The notes below the pieces were generated by a model. That model saw only the letters and a list, made by a program, of their open reading frames with translations. It made no database searches and was not told where the DNA came from. From positions 124,001 to 188,000 of the forward strand of contig NZ_JTDW01000004.1 of assembly GCF_000943565.1 (NCBI RefSeq): DNA of 64,000 nucleotides, in the 5' to 3' direction. This DNA comes from Neotamlana sedimentorum (GTDB taxonomy: Bacteria > Bacteroidota > Bacteroidia > Flavobacteriales > Flavobacteriaceae). This document shows positions 44,584-53,249 of this stretch, piece by piece; within the stretch, counting starts at the first letter, position 1, and every line of letters starts with the position of its first letter. Both the position numbers and the translations under genes were made by a program.

Positions 44584-44591
44584 TAATTTTG
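44584..44591 (+). promoter_or_regulatory. -7 promoter element for the 44616 gene
   Basis: TAATTTTG matches TAnnTTTG, 25 nt before the ATG. The -33 position is only T-rich. Confidence 0.35.
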
Positions 44592-44615
44592 AGTTGATTA
44601 ATTAATTCTTGTTCC

Positions 44616-45248
44616 ATGAAAAAGTCTACCTTCCTTTTTAGTTTATTAATTGTTTTATGTGTATTTAATACTTTAAATTCTCAAGAAACAGCAGCTGCTA
44701 CCAACGATATTCCTCAAAATTTCAAAAAGCGTAGTCCTGTTTACGATTATTCTGAAAAGAAACTTAATAACGTCGATACTATTCCTGATTTTATTTCTAA
44801 AACCAATAAATTAAAAATTACAGGAACAATTTTTCAAAATGATGGTGTTACGCCAGCGAAGAATGTTATTTTATTTATTCATCAAACTGACGAAAACGGA
44901 AATTTTGAACTAAAACGTGAAAATAAAAAACGTTATGTTCATCATCGTGGTTGGGTAAAAACAAATGCAGATGGGAAATATACTTTCTACACATTTGTTC
45001 CAGGTTCATATTTTAAAGGTAAAGAAATTAAACAAATTTTACCTATCATTAAAGCTCCAGGGCAAGAGGAGAAGAAAATAGAATCTTATGTTTTTAACGA
45101 CGATCCTTCCTTAAAAGATTCTTGTCGCGAAGATATTGCGAGCACCAACCCGAACAGAATTTTAAATTTAACTTTTAATAAAGAAGAAGGTTTATTTATT
45201 GCAAAACGCGATATTGTGCTTGGTAAGGAAGAAACGGCTTCATACTAA
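44616..45248 (+). CDS. Secreted intradiol-dioxygenase-like protein, metal ligands apparently missing
   Basis: 210 residues with a signal peptide (MKKSTFLFSLLIVLCVFNTLNS) and an intradiol-dioxygenase beta-sandwich: KLKITGTIFQNDGVTPAKNVILFIHQTDENGNFEL, HHRGWVKTNADGKYTFYTFVPGSYF. In active enzymes this is followed by an H-x-H motif that binds iron; here the position reads EIKQILPIIKAPG, with no His pair. It is probably not a catechol dioxygenase and may only keep the fold, perhaps for carbohydrate binding. Confidence 0.72.
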   Translation: MKKSTFLFSLLIVLCVFNTLNSQETAAATNDIPQNFKKRSPVYDYSEKKLNNVDTIPDFISKTNKLKITGTIFQNDGVTPAKNVILFIHQTDENGNFELKRENKKRYVHHRGWVKTNADGKYTFYTFVPGSYFKGKEIKQILPIIKAPGQEEKKIESYVFNDDPSLKDSCREDIASTNPNRILNLTFNKEEGLFIAKRDIVLGKEETASY

Positions 45249-45456
45249 ACAATATTATATTTATAACAATATGTAATAATTTCTGCAGTAGAGTTTAATT
45301 TATTTCTTTTAACTCCAATAGCCATTTAAAGATAAAAGAAACCGTTAAGGCTTTTTGTTTTGTTATGTGTTTAATTTCACATAAATTGCTTAAAATATTT
45401 TATTTTTTAGAAATATGGTTAATAGCGACTATTTTAAAAACAATAAAATTATTAAT

Positions 45457-46611
45457 ATGACAAAAAAAGTTTTTGTTTCTGGCTGCTTCGATATGTTGCA
45501 TAGTGGTCACGTAGCATTTTTTAAAGAAGCTGCAACCTTTGGTGATGTGTATGTTGGTCTTGGCTCAGATAAAACCGTTTACGAACTAAAGGCTAGAGAA
45601 ACAATTAACTCGGAAGACGAACGATTATACATGGTAAAAGCGATTCGTCATGTAAAAGATGCATTTGTAAATAGTGGATCCGGATTAATCGATTTTGAAA
45701 AGGAATTACGCGAGTTAAAACCAGATTATTTTGTGGTAAACGAAGATGGATATTCCGATTTAAAACGTGAAATTTGTGAAGATTTAAATATTGAATTACA
45801 CGTATTAGAGCGTTTCCCAGAAACAGGTTTGCCAGAGCGTTCCACGACAAGTATTCGTAAATCGAATATTTGTAATTTACCTTACAGAATTGATTTAGCA
45901 GGAACTTGGATAGATCAACCTTATGTTTCGAAATTCCACCCAGGATGGGCGCTTACGTTATCTTTAGAACCAATCTTTGAATATTTCGAGCGTAGTGGCA
46001 TGTCAACTTCTACAAGAAATGTAGCAAAAAAAATATGGCCACTTTCTTTACCATTAGAGAAGCCTAAAAAAATGGCCAAAATGCTATTTAGTTTTGAAAA
46101 CATTCCAGGTAAAGAGTTTGTTTCTGGTGCACAAGATGCTATTGGTATTTGTATGCCTGGTTTAGTAAGACACTATTATGATAATGAATATTGGCCTATT
46201 AAATTTGAAGAAAACCATGAAGAAGAAACTTTCGATTGGTTAGAAAAACATATTAGTATGGTTTTACTTTGGCCTCGTGAAGATGATTTAGATTTACTTG
46301 GTGAAACGTATATTAACGAAGAAAATGTTAAATCGCTTACCAAAGCAGCCGAAAAAACTTGGGAAGCAATCAGCAATAAAGATTTAAAAGGTTTTGCTAG
46401 TGGTGTTGTCGAGTCGTTTAATGCGCAAACAACTATGTTTCCAGCAATGGTAAACGAAAAAATATTAAAAGCAATGGCACCTTATAAAGAAAAAGCACTA
46501 GGATGGAAACTTTCTGGAGCAGGTGGCGGAGGTTATCTAATTTTAATTTCAGAGAAACCAATTGAAGGTACTATGCCTATTAAAATTCGACGTAAAGGTT
46601 CGGAATTATAG
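45457..46611 (+). CDS. Nucleotidyltransferase fused to a GHMP-kinase-like domain
   Basis: 384 residues from ATG 45457 (MTKKVFVSGCFDMLHSGHV); an upstream ATG at 45415 adds 14 atypical residues. Residues 1 to about 145 are a cytidylyltransferase-like domain (FDMLHSGH for HxGH; SIRKSN near the C-terminal edge for the ISSS-type motif). From about 150 there is a GHMP-like half with NLPYRIDLAGTWIDQP, FVSGAQDAIGICMPG and LGWKLSGAGGGGYLILIS, but no P-x3-GLGSS ATP loop. Similar fusions occur in Bacteroidota. It probably makes or handles an NDP-sugar or alcohol for surface glycans; the exact reaction is unknown. Confidence 0.75.
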   Translation: MTKKVFVSGCFDMLHSGHVAFFKEAATFGDVYVGLGSDKTVYELKARETINSEDERLYMVKAIRHVKDAFVNSGSGLIDFEKELRELKPDYFVVNEDGYSDLKREICEDLNIELHVLERFPETGLPERSTTSIRKSNICNLPYRIDLAGTWIDQPYVSKFHPGWALTLSLEPIFEYFERSGMSTSTRNVAKKIWPLSLPLEKPKKMAKMLFSFENIPGKEFVSGAQDAIGICMPGLVRHYYDNEYWPIKFEENHEEETFDWLEKHISMVLLWPREDDLDLLGETYINEENVKSLTKAAEKTWEAISNKDLKGFASGVVESFNAQTTMFPAMVNEKILKAMAPYKEKALGWKLSGAGGGGYLILISEKPIEGTMPIKIRRKGSEL

Positions 46612-46639
46612 GTTTTACTTTAAAAAATAGAAAATTAAT

Positions 46640-46673
46640 AAAACAACGATAAACTGAAGCCTATCGTTGTTTT
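46640..46673. terminator. Bidirectional terminator between convergent genes
   Basis: A 12-bp perfect stem (46640-46651 with 46662-46673) has A residues 5' and a long T run 3'. It serves the fusion gene (plus) and hxlR-like gene (minus). Confidence 0.88.
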
Positions 46674-46674
46674 T

Positions 46675-47025
46675 TTATGGTGTATTTACAAATTCACCTT
46701 TTTCTTCAACGGCATAAACGCCCCAATTAGCAATAGACTGAACTACAGGAATTAATGTTTTTCCGAAGTCTGTTAACGAGTATTCTACTTTTAACGGCGG
46801 TTTAGAAGTATAAACTTTACGTTTTATTAAACCATCTTCTTCTAAAGTTTTAAGCTGCAAACTTAAAGTGCGTTCGGTTACCGTTGGCATTTCCTTTCTT
46901 AATTCATTGTAACGAAGTGTTTTTTCTTGCAAATGAAATAATATAACTGTTTTCCATTTTCCACCAATAAGTCCCATTGTTAAACTAGCGCAACATGGGT
47001 AACTTTTTCCATTATAGTTATACAT
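46675..47025 (-). CDS. HxlR-family transcriptional regulator
   Basis: 116-residue winged-helix regulator: YPCCASLTMGLIGGKWKTVILFHL near 9-32, RYNELRKEMPTVTERTLSLQLKTLEEDGLI near 38-67, then the wing RKVYTSKPPLKVEYSLTDFGKTL. The Cys pair near 11-12 suits a redox- or electrophile-sensing type such as YodB or QorR. It is divergent from a nitroreductase with two palindromes between them. Confidence 0.93.
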   Translation of the reverse strand: MYNYNGKSYPCCASLTMGLIGGKWKTVILFHLQEKTLRYNELRKEMPTVTERTLSLQLKTLEEDGLIKRKVYTSKPPLKVEYSLTDFGKTLIPVVQSIANWGVYAVEEKGEFVNTP

Positions 47026-47055
47026 AATTATTTTGATTTACATTTAAAATTAGCA

Positions 47056-47087
47056 CAAAGCTAGTAAACTATAAATAATAATACAAC
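47056..47087 (-). promoter_or_regulatory. Promoter of the hxlR-like gene
   Basis: On the minus strand, GTTG (47087-47084), 20 nt, then TAGCTTTG (47063-47056), an exact TAnnTTTG. The transcript starts about 20-25 nt before the gene start at 47025. The upstream operator overlaps the -33 element. Confidence 0.55.
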
Positions 47088-47102
47088 TATACTTTTTATA
47101 GT
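47086..47102. promoter_or_regulatory. Operator palindrome O1 (HxlR candidate)
   Basis: ACTATACTTTTTATAGT, an inverted repeat ACTAT-N7-ATAGT, nearly identical to O2 at 47224-47240. It overlaps the -33 region of the leftward promoter, so binding would block hxlR transcription. Confidence 0.6.
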
Positions 47103-47189
47103 AAATTTAACATTGTTTCTAATCCCTTGTTATTATTGGGATTACATATTTTTGTAATGTAAAATTTCATACTATCATTTTTGACCGTT

Positions 47190-47221
47190 ATTGCTCAATA
47201 TTCAAACTATCAATATTTTTG
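47190..47221 (+). promoter_or_regulatory. Promoter of the nitroreductase gene
   Basis: ATTG (47190-47193), 20 nt, then TATTTTTG (47214-47221), an exact TAnnTTTG. Transcription would start near 47228, inside the O2 palindrome. Confidence 0.55.
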
Positions 47222-47223
47222 CC

Positions 47224-47240
47224 ACTATACTTTTGATAGT
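47224..47240. promoter_or_regulatory. Operator palindrome O2 (HxlR candidate)
   Basis: ACTATACTTTTGATAGT differs from O1 at one base. It begins 3 bp after the -7 element and covers the predicted transcription start, the usual place for a repressor. Confidence 0.6.
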
Positions 47241-47270
47241 TAATTAAAAAATATAAATAATCAATTAAAA

Positions 47271-47930
47271 ATGAATTTAAAAGAAACATTAAACTGGAGA
47301 TACACGACTAAAGAATTTAATCCTTCTAAAAAAATCTCAAACGAAGATATGGACCAAGTAAAAAACTTGTTACGCATGAGCCCATCTAGTGTAAATCTTC
47401 AGCCTTGGCATTTTATTATTGCAGAAACTAAAGAAGGTAAAGCGCGTATGGCAAAAGGTACTCAAGGCTTCTTTCATTTTAACGAACCTAAAGTAACGAA
47501 TGCTTCGGCCGTGGTCCTTTTTTGTGCAAAAACTGATGCCGATAATGAGTATTTTCAACATATAGCGGATACAGAAGATAAGAATGGAAGGTTCCCAAAT
47601 GAAGACATTAAAAACGGATTTTTAGGAGCCGTTAAAGCATTTGCAGGAATACATAAATACGATTTAAAAGATTTAAATCATTGGATGGAAAAGCAAGTAT
47701 ATCTTAACATAGGAAGCTTTTTATTAGGTGTTGCAACTTTAGGTATTGATGCTACACCAATGGAAGGTATAGATGTAAAAGCTTTAGATGAAGAATTTGG
47801 ATTAAGAGAAAAAGGATTCACTGCTTTAGTTGCCGTTTCCATTGGATACAGATCAGAATCTGACTTTAATACAACAGATAAAACGCCTAAATCTAGATTA
47901 CCGGAAAGCGAAATTTTTACTGAAATATAA
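47271..47930 (+). CDS. NAD(P)H-dependent nitroreductase (NfsB-like)
   Basis: 219 residues, FMN-dependent nitroreductase fold: LNWRYTTKEFNPSKKISNED near 7-26 (FMN Arg region), MSPSSVNLQPWHFIIAET near 35-52, and the C-terminal GFTALVAVSIGYRSESD. It would reduce nitro compounds or quinones. Its divergent position and the paired operators suggest control by the HxlR-type regulator in response to electrophiles. Confidence 0.92.
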   Translation: MNLKETLNWRYTTKEFNPSKKISNEDMDQVKNLLRMSPSSVNLQPWHFIIAETKEGKARMAKGTQGFFHFNEPKVTNASAVVLFCAKTDADNEYFQHIADTEDKNGRFPNEDIKNGFLGAVKAFAGIHKYDLKDLNHWMEKQVYLNIGSFLLGVATLGIDATPMEGIDVKALDEEFGLREKGFTALVAVSIGYRSESDFNTTDKTPKSRLPESEIFTEI

Positions 47931-47950
47931 AGCAGATTAAAACCTTAACG

Positions 47951-48781
47951 ATGAAAAATTTTATAATAGCTGTTTTATTATTGGCAGTAATTGGAGCAAA
48001 CGCACAAACACCAACAACAGACGACAGAAAATCTAAAAACGAAATTGTTACAACAAACCAAATAGAATGGGGATGGCTTAATCCGTTGCGAGGCGATAAA
48101 AGTCCAGCTGCTGGAAAACTATGGGGTGACCGCACAAAAAATGAACCTGCAGGATTTTTAGTAAAATTTAAAAAAGGATTTTCTTCGCCACCACATATTC
48201 ATAACATTACTTATCGTGGTGTTGTGATTAAAGGATTGTTACACAATGATGATGAAAATGCTGAAAAACAATGGCTGCCAGCAGGATCGTATTGGTAGCA
48301 ACCTGCAGGCGAAGCACATATTACAGCTGCCGATGCCGAAGATAATATGGCATTTTTAGATATACAGGAAGGACCTTATTTGGTAAAACCAACATCTGAA
48401 GCTTTTGATAACGGCGAGAAACCTATAAATGTTGATAAGACGAACTTAGTTTGGTTAAACGCTAACGATATCGAGTGGGTTACAGCAAAAAGTAATGTAG
48501 AAACCGCATTTTTATGGGGAAGTCACGAAAAAAATAAATTACGTGCCTCATTAATAAAATTACCAGCTGGTTTTAAAGGAAAAATTAAAAATTTAAGTCC
48601 AAATTTTAGAGCAGTTGTAATTTCTGGAAAAGTAAGCCATCAATTTTCTAAAAAAAATGATGAAAATACTTTAGAACCTGGTTCTTATTTTGGTGCTGAA
48701 GAAGATGCAAAACTTTTATTAAGTACAGAGGTTGAGACCGTAATTTATATTCGTTCAAACGGTAAATTCAATATAAGATAG
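47951..48781 (+). pseudogene. Secreted DUF4437 cupin protein, broken by one in-frame TAG
   Basis: The frame from ATG 47951 has a signal peptide (MKNFIIAVLLLAVIGANA) and cupin-type sequence FSSPPHIHNITYRGVVIKG. It then meets TAG at 48296-48298 right after GSYW. The same frame continues QPAGEAHITAADAEDNMAF to the stop at 48779-48781 with a second cupin half (SHEKNKLRASLIKLPAGFKGKI, LEPGSYFGAEEDA). One base change restores a 276-residue protein. It lies 20 bp after the nitroreductase, probably one transcript. Confidence 0.85.
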
Positions 48782-48818
48782 ATGACAATTTTTAGTTAAT
48801 TAGATTGATTATTAGCAG

Positions 48819-48857
48819 AAAAGCCACAACATTTGGAACTATAATGTGTGGCTTTTT
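48819..48857 (+). terminator. Intrinsic terminator after the DUF4437 gene
   Basis: AAAAGCCACAACATT (48819-48833) pairs with 48843-48856 with a one-base bulge, followed by T residues. Confidence 0.8.
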
Positions 48858-48887
48858 AATTATAAATAGATAAAGTTGTAATTCGTA

Positions 48888-49748
48888 GTGGCAAGAACTA
48901 TTTTAGAAAATATCGTTATTCAACAGCACAAAGACCAAACGTTTTTTTCGTTTTGTGAGTACACCAACATACGTTTTTTCGAGATTTTATATTTTGAAAA
49001 GGGTAGTGGTAGCATTAAAATTAATGGAAAAACAGTTAACTATACATCAAATAGTGTTTTTGTATTCATTCCTGATGATATTTATATTGTTGAAACAGAA
49101 ACTGCTACAAGTACCATTGCCATTAAATTTTTAAAGAGTTTTTTCAGAAACACCAATTCGAAAAACCAAGAATTACCAGTAAACGATTGGTTTCGTAAAA
49201 TTGAAGAAATTTTGAATAGCAAAAGTCACGAATTACGAGAAATGCAGTTTGAAACAATATCAGACAGGTCGCATTTAGTGTCTTTAGTAAATATGGTAGC
49301 TTCAGAATATCTAAATACTCAAACTCACGATATTTTCATTATTCAAAATTCGTTATCTGTAATACTACATTTAATTGCGCGTAATATTCAATATTTGAAT
49401 ACTTTAGAAGTAAAAGAAACTAAATCTTCTAAAATTCAGCAAATCATCAATTATATTCATTCCAATATTTATAATACTGAATTATTGACGACCAAAAGTT
49501 TAGCAAATGAGTTTCATATGGCAGATAATTACATTAGTGAATATTTTAAAAAACATACCGATATTCCTCTTAAAAAATACATCATCAACTACAAATTAAA
49601 ATTGGTAGAAACACGCTTAAAGTACACAGATGCGCATGATTCTGAAATTGCTTTAGAACTTGGTTTTACCGATTCTAGTCATTTAAATAAAACTTTTAAA
49701 GCTTATAAAGGCGTTAGTTTAAGTGCTTTTAAAGCTGGTTTAGTCTAG
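48888..49748 (+). CDS. AraC-family transcriptional regulator
   Basis: 286 residues from a GTG start at 48888 (no ATG fits the N-terminus ARTILENIVIQQHKDQTFF). The N-terminal cupin-like sensor has FEKGSGSIKINGKTVNYTSNSVFVFIPDD near 37-65. The C-terminal double HTH (about 185-286) has LANEFHMADNYISEYFKKHTDIPLKKYI and EIALELGFTDSSHLNKTFKAYKGVSLS. It precedes the 2OG oxygenase and SDR genes and probably controls them. Confidence 0.9.
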   Translation: MARTILENIVIQQHKDQTFFSFCEYTNIRFFEILYFEKGSGSIKINGKTVNYTSNSVFVFIPDDIYIVETETATSTIAIKFLKSFFRNTNSKNQELPVNDWFRKIEEILNSKSHELREMQFETISDRSHLVSLVNMVASEYLNTQTHDIFIIQNSLSVILHLIARNIQYLNTLEVKETKSSKIQQIINYIHSNIYNTELLTTKSLANEFHMADNYISEYFKKHTDIPLKKYIINYKLKLVETRLKYTDAHDSEIALELGFTDSSHLNKTFKAYKGVSLSAFKAGLV

Positions 49749-49820
49749 GTTTTTACTACAAACCTTATTTTTTACTAAAACAACCATTTTTACTACCAAA
49801 AACGAAGAGGTGTTTGCTTG

Positions 49821-49828
49821 TAATTTTG
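49821..49828 (+). promoter_or_regulatory. -7 promoter element for the 2OG oxygenase
   Basis: TAATTTTG matches TAnnTTTG, 54 nt before the ATG at 49875. No -33 TTTG is seen at the right distance, which suits a promoter needing an activator such as the upstream AraC protein. Confidence 0.4.
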
Positions 49829-49874
49829 TCTTAAATAACAAGTACAGCAACAGTTGTATTATAAAACATAAATC

Positions 49875-50837
49875 ATGAAAACAATAACAAATACAAATGC
49901 ACTTGCCGAAGCTCGTGCTCTAGAAGTGCCATCAAGAGAACTATCATTAAGACGCGATCCATCGGTTTCAAAATTTTGGAACGATAACCGTAAATTATTA
50001 GAGGCTGCTTGGGCAGAATGGGAATTAGAAAATAAAGACAATCTGTTATTGCCAGACGAATCTTTATTAGATCCAAAATTAAGAAAAGCCATTAATGAGG
50101 CTTGGGAAAACCCAAAAAAAGAAAAAGCTGTGGCCGATTTATGGGAAGAAATAATTCCTGGAGTTTACGAAACACAGTTTTTCGATTTAGAACGTTTAGC
50201 AGATTTTAGAAAGTATTTAGAAGATGCCGTAAATTCCGGAATACCAAAACGTGCACCTTACGGTATACAGTTAAATCGTTATGGAATGATGCTAGATCCA
50301 AGATCTGAAGGACATTTGGCTGCACCAAGCTTTCAAGCATTTTATAATGCTATTATGGACCGTTATATGCGTCCGATTTCTCGACTTTTATTAGGAACTT
50401 ACGGTTATGATAATCAGACTTTCGGGTTTTCAATACAGTACAATCCAGATAAAGACAAAGATTTACATGCGCATACCGATGCTTCATCAGCAACCTTAAA
50501 TATCAATACCAATTTACCTGATGAAGCATTTACAGGATCAGTTGTCGATTTCTATGATAAAGCTTCAGGAAAAACCGTGCAAACTAAATTTGAGCCCGGT
50601 AAAGCCATTATTCACAGAGGAAATGTGCCACACGCAACACATCCAATAACAAGTGGTCAACGCAGTAACTTAGTGGTTTGGTTATATGGTGATCAGATGC
50701 AAATTCCTCGTGGCAGTAGCAGTAGTTACGGAAATATCAGTAGCAATTCTATAAAAGATATGGCATTAGAAAGTGTTACAGCACGCCAACGTTGGAGTTT
50801 GCCTGATGGACCAAAAGATACTTTTGCTCCGTTTTAA
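49875..50837 (+). CDS. 2OG-Fe(II) oxygenase family protein
   Basis: 320 residues. The helical N-terminus (WNDNRKLLEAAWAEWELENKDNLLLPDESLLDP) is followed by a prolyl-hydroxylase-like jelly roll: HAHTDASSATLNINTNL near 195-211 (HxD), KAIIHRGNVPHATHPITSGQRSNLVVWLYG near 242-271 (distal His and Arg). Soluble; the substrate is unknown. It is downstream of the AraC regulator and upstream of an SDR. Confidence 0.88.
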   Translation: MKTITNTNALAEARALEVPSRELSLRRDPSVSKFWNDNRKLLEAAWAEWELENKDNLLLPDESLLDPKLRKAINEAWENPKKEKAVADLWEEIIPGVYETQFFDLERLADFRKYLEDAVNSGIPKRAPYGIQLNRYGMMLDPRSEGHLAAPSFQAFYNAIMDRYMRPISRLLLGTYGYDNQTFGFSIQYNPDKDKDLHAHTDASSATLNINTNLPDEAFTGSVVDFYDKASGKTVQTKFEPGKAIIHRGNVPHATHPITSGQRSNLVVWLYGDQMQIPRGSSSSYGNISSNSIKDMALESVTARQRWSLPDGPKDTFAPF

Positions 50838-50849
50838 ACTTGTCGATAC

Positions 50850-51062
50850 AAATTTCACTCATTTCAATCGTGAAATTTACTCGAATTGACGATTCATTAA
50901 AATTATAAGAAATTAAAAGAAACGTCGGTTCGAGTGATTTTTATTCAGAAGACATTTTGAAGAAAAATAGTATCGAGAACTAATTAAAAATAAAACGAAA
51001 TGTCACCTTGAGCGCAGTCGAAAGGTCTCAATAATTCTCGACTGTGCTCGAACTGACATATT
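50850..51062. repeat. REP-like repeat cluster between the 2OG oxygenase and SDR genes
   Basis: The 248-bp gap holds several repeat units: ACTCGAATTGACGATTC and its counterpart CGTCGGTTCGAGTGATTTT (about 50878-50942), and a unit at 51001-51025 with an inverted copy ending CTCGAACTGACATA at about 51062. They are the same families as near hisA and hisC. No gene was seen. Confidence 0.65.
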
Positions 51063-51085
51063 TCAACTAAAAAACACATAAATAA

Positions 51086-51877
51086 ATGAAAAACATATTA
51101 ATAACAGGAAGTACGGACGGAATCGGTAAATTAACCGCATTAAAACTGGCTAAAGATGGACATCAAATTTATCTTCACGGTAGAAGTGAAGCCAAACTAA
51201 AAGCGGTAATTAACGAGATAAAAGCAGCATCAAACAATAAAAATATCACGGGTTTTGTTGCCGATTTTTCAGATATAAATGCCGTTAAAAAGTTGGCAGA
51301 GCAAATTAAAAAAGAAGTTTCTACATTAGATATTCTTATAAATAACGCTGGCGTTTTTAAAAGTCCAACGGATAAAACTATTGACGGATTAGATTTGAGA
51401 ATGGCAGTAAATTATTTAGCACCTTTCGTTTTAACAGAAAGTTTAGTGCCTATTTTAAATACAGGTTTAGAAACAAGAATCATCAATTTAAGTTCTGCGG
51501 CACAAGCTACGGTACAAAAAGGAGTGTTAACCGGTGATGCTACGGTAAATGCTAGCGAAAGCTATGCACAGAGTAAGTTGGCGTTAACTATGTGGTCGTT
51601 CAACTTTGCTAAAAATCATCCAAATATAGTAACGATAGCTGTAAATCCTGGTTCTTTATTAAATACTAAAATGGCCAAAGAGGCATATGGACAGCATTGG
51701 TCACCAGCCGAAAAAGGTGTTAATATTTTATATTCATTAGCTGTAGATGCTATGCATATAAGTCATTCTGGTCACTATTTCGATAATGATAAAGGCAGCT
51801 ATAATAAAGCTCATCCCGATGTTTATAACATGGCTAAAATTAAACAACTGTTGTCAGATACGAATGCACTAATTTGA
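51086..51877 (+). CDS. Short-chain dehydrogenase/reductase
   Basis: 263 residues, Rossmann fold with TGSTDGIGKLTAL near 6-18, NNAGVF near 89-94, a Ser in NLSSAAQA and the YAQSK catalytic pair near 158-162. The C-terminus resembles retinol-dehydrogenase-type SDRs. NADP-dependent; the substrate is unknown. Confidence 0.92.
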   Translation: MKNILITGSTDGIGKLTALKLAKDGHQIYLHGRSEAKLKAVINEIKAASNNKNITGFVADFSDINAVKKLAEQIKKEVSTLDILINNAGVFKSPTDKTIDGLDLRMAVNYLAPFVLTESLVPILNTGLETRIINLSSAAQATVQKGVLTGDATVNASESYAQSKLALTMWSFNFAKNHPNIVTIAVNPGSLLNTKMAKEAYGQHWSPAEKGVNILYSLAVDAMHISHSGHYFDNDKGSYNKAHPDVYNMAKIKQLLSDTNALI

Positions 51878-51957
51878 TAATCTAATAATCATAAAAAAAC
51901 AAAATTACTTGCACATGATGAAGTTATTCAATTTCTTGCATGATTAATTTTATTAAA

Positions 51958-52578
51958 ATGGATAATCTAATAACTTTTTCAATAGCAGTATTTACAGCTT
52001 TTTTTGCTATAACGAATCCTATATCAAATATGACAGTATTCTTGTCGTTAACTCAAGGTGCAAACAAAGCAACCAAGCATGATATAAATAAACGATCAAA
52101 TCTGATTGCTTTTATTATTGTAGCGACTTTCGTGTTACTCGGTAAATACATTTTTGAACTGTTTAATATTAGTATTCCTGCGTTTAAAATAACAGGGGGA
52201 ATACTAATTTTTTATATCGGTTTTGAAATGTTACAGTCGAAGAAATCTAATGTGAAAAATATAAAGGATGTACATATTGACGAAAATATAGCCATATCAC
52301 CTTTAGCCATTCCTATTTTAGCTGGACCTGGAACTATTGTAACGGCTATGAATTTTGTTGCCAGTGCTGAAACCGCTCATATAATTTTAGTCATACTTAT
52401 TTTTGGCTCTATGAGTTTGTTAACTTTTATTACTTTTAGATTAAGTGATTTAATTGTTAAGGTGGTAGGTAATAATGTGATTTCTGTAATTGGTAAAATA
52501 ATGGGATTAATTATTGCCATTATAGGTACAGGAATGATTATTCAAGGCATAAAAATTTCATTTAATTTAATGACCTAA
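51958..52578 (+). CDS. MarC family integral membrane protein
   Basis: 206 residues from ATG 51958 (MDNLITFSIAVFTAFFAITNPI); ATG 51940 would add six residues. Six TM helices with ITNPISNMTVFLSLT near 19-33 and IPILAGPGTIVTAMNFV near 115-131, the MarC signature repeats. Function unknown despite the historical name. Confidence 0.92.
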   Translation: MDNLITFSIAVFTAFFAITNPISNMTVFLSLTQGANKATKHDINKRSNLIAFIIVATFVLLGKYIFELFNISIPAFKITGGILIFYIGFEMLQSKKSNVKNIKDVHIDENIAISPLAIPILAGPGTIVTAMNFVASAETAHIILVILIFGSMSLLTFITFRLSDLIVKVVGNNVISVIGKIMGLIIAIIGTGMIIQGIKISFNLMT

Positions 52579-52652
52579 TCTGTAATAATTGTAGACAACA
52601 GAAGGGAATTGTTGACAGTATAATCTGTTAAATGTTTATATTCAAATATATT

Positions 52653-53246
52653 ATGAAAAAAGTACTTATTCTTTTTGCACATCCAAAATTTGAAAAATCT
52701 AGAGTAAATGCTGCATTAATAGAGCGCTTAAAAGATAAGGCACATGTAACATTTCACGATTTATACGAGCAATATCCCAACTTTCATATTAATGTACAAC
52801 ATGAACAAGAATTACTACTTCAACATGATGTTGTTATTTGGCATCATCCGTTGTATTGGTATAGTAGTCCTGCAATTTTAAAACAGTGGAAAGACCTAGT
52901 TTTAGAGTTTAATTGGGCATACGGACCAAACGGAAAAGTACTGCATAATAAAACGGTTTTTAATGTGATAACCACTGGTGGCTCGCGAGAAGTATATTGC
53001 AATGAAGGCTATAACACGTATACCATTAATGAATTTTTAAGACCATTTGAGCAAACTGCTAAGTTATGTGGAATGAATTATTTGCCACCTTTTGCTGTTA
53101 TGGGAACACATCATTTGTCTGATGATGGTTTATTGAATTATGCTAACCAGTACGAGCAATTAATCGATTTACTTCAAGGCGATTTTAATGCAATGCAGTT
53201 ATCAAATTGCTTTTTTCTTAACGATTTAAAAATTTTAACCGTTTAA
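52653..53246 (+). CDS. NAD(P)H oxidoreductase, KefF-like
   Basis: 197 residues from ATG 52653 (MKKVLILFAHPKFEKSRVN); ATG 52632 would add seven residues. Flavodoxin-like fold with HDVVIWHHPLYWYSSPAILKQWKDLVLEFNWAYG, typical of KefF/MdaB/modulator-of-drug-activity quinone reductases. It ends 3 bp before the KefC-like antiporter, and KefF proteins are required for full KefC activity, so it is probably the ancillary subunit. Confidence 0.92.
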   Translation: MKKVLILFAHPKFEKSRVNAALIERLKDKAHVTFHDLYEQYPNFHINVQHEQELLLQHDVVIWHHPLYWYSSPAILKQWKDLVLEFNWAYGPNGKVLHNKTVFNVITTGGSREVYCNEGYNTYTINEFLRPFEQTAKLCGMNYLPPFAVMGTHHLSDDGLLNYANQYEQLIDLLQGDFNAMQLSNCFFLNDLKILTV

Positions 53247-53249
53247 TTT

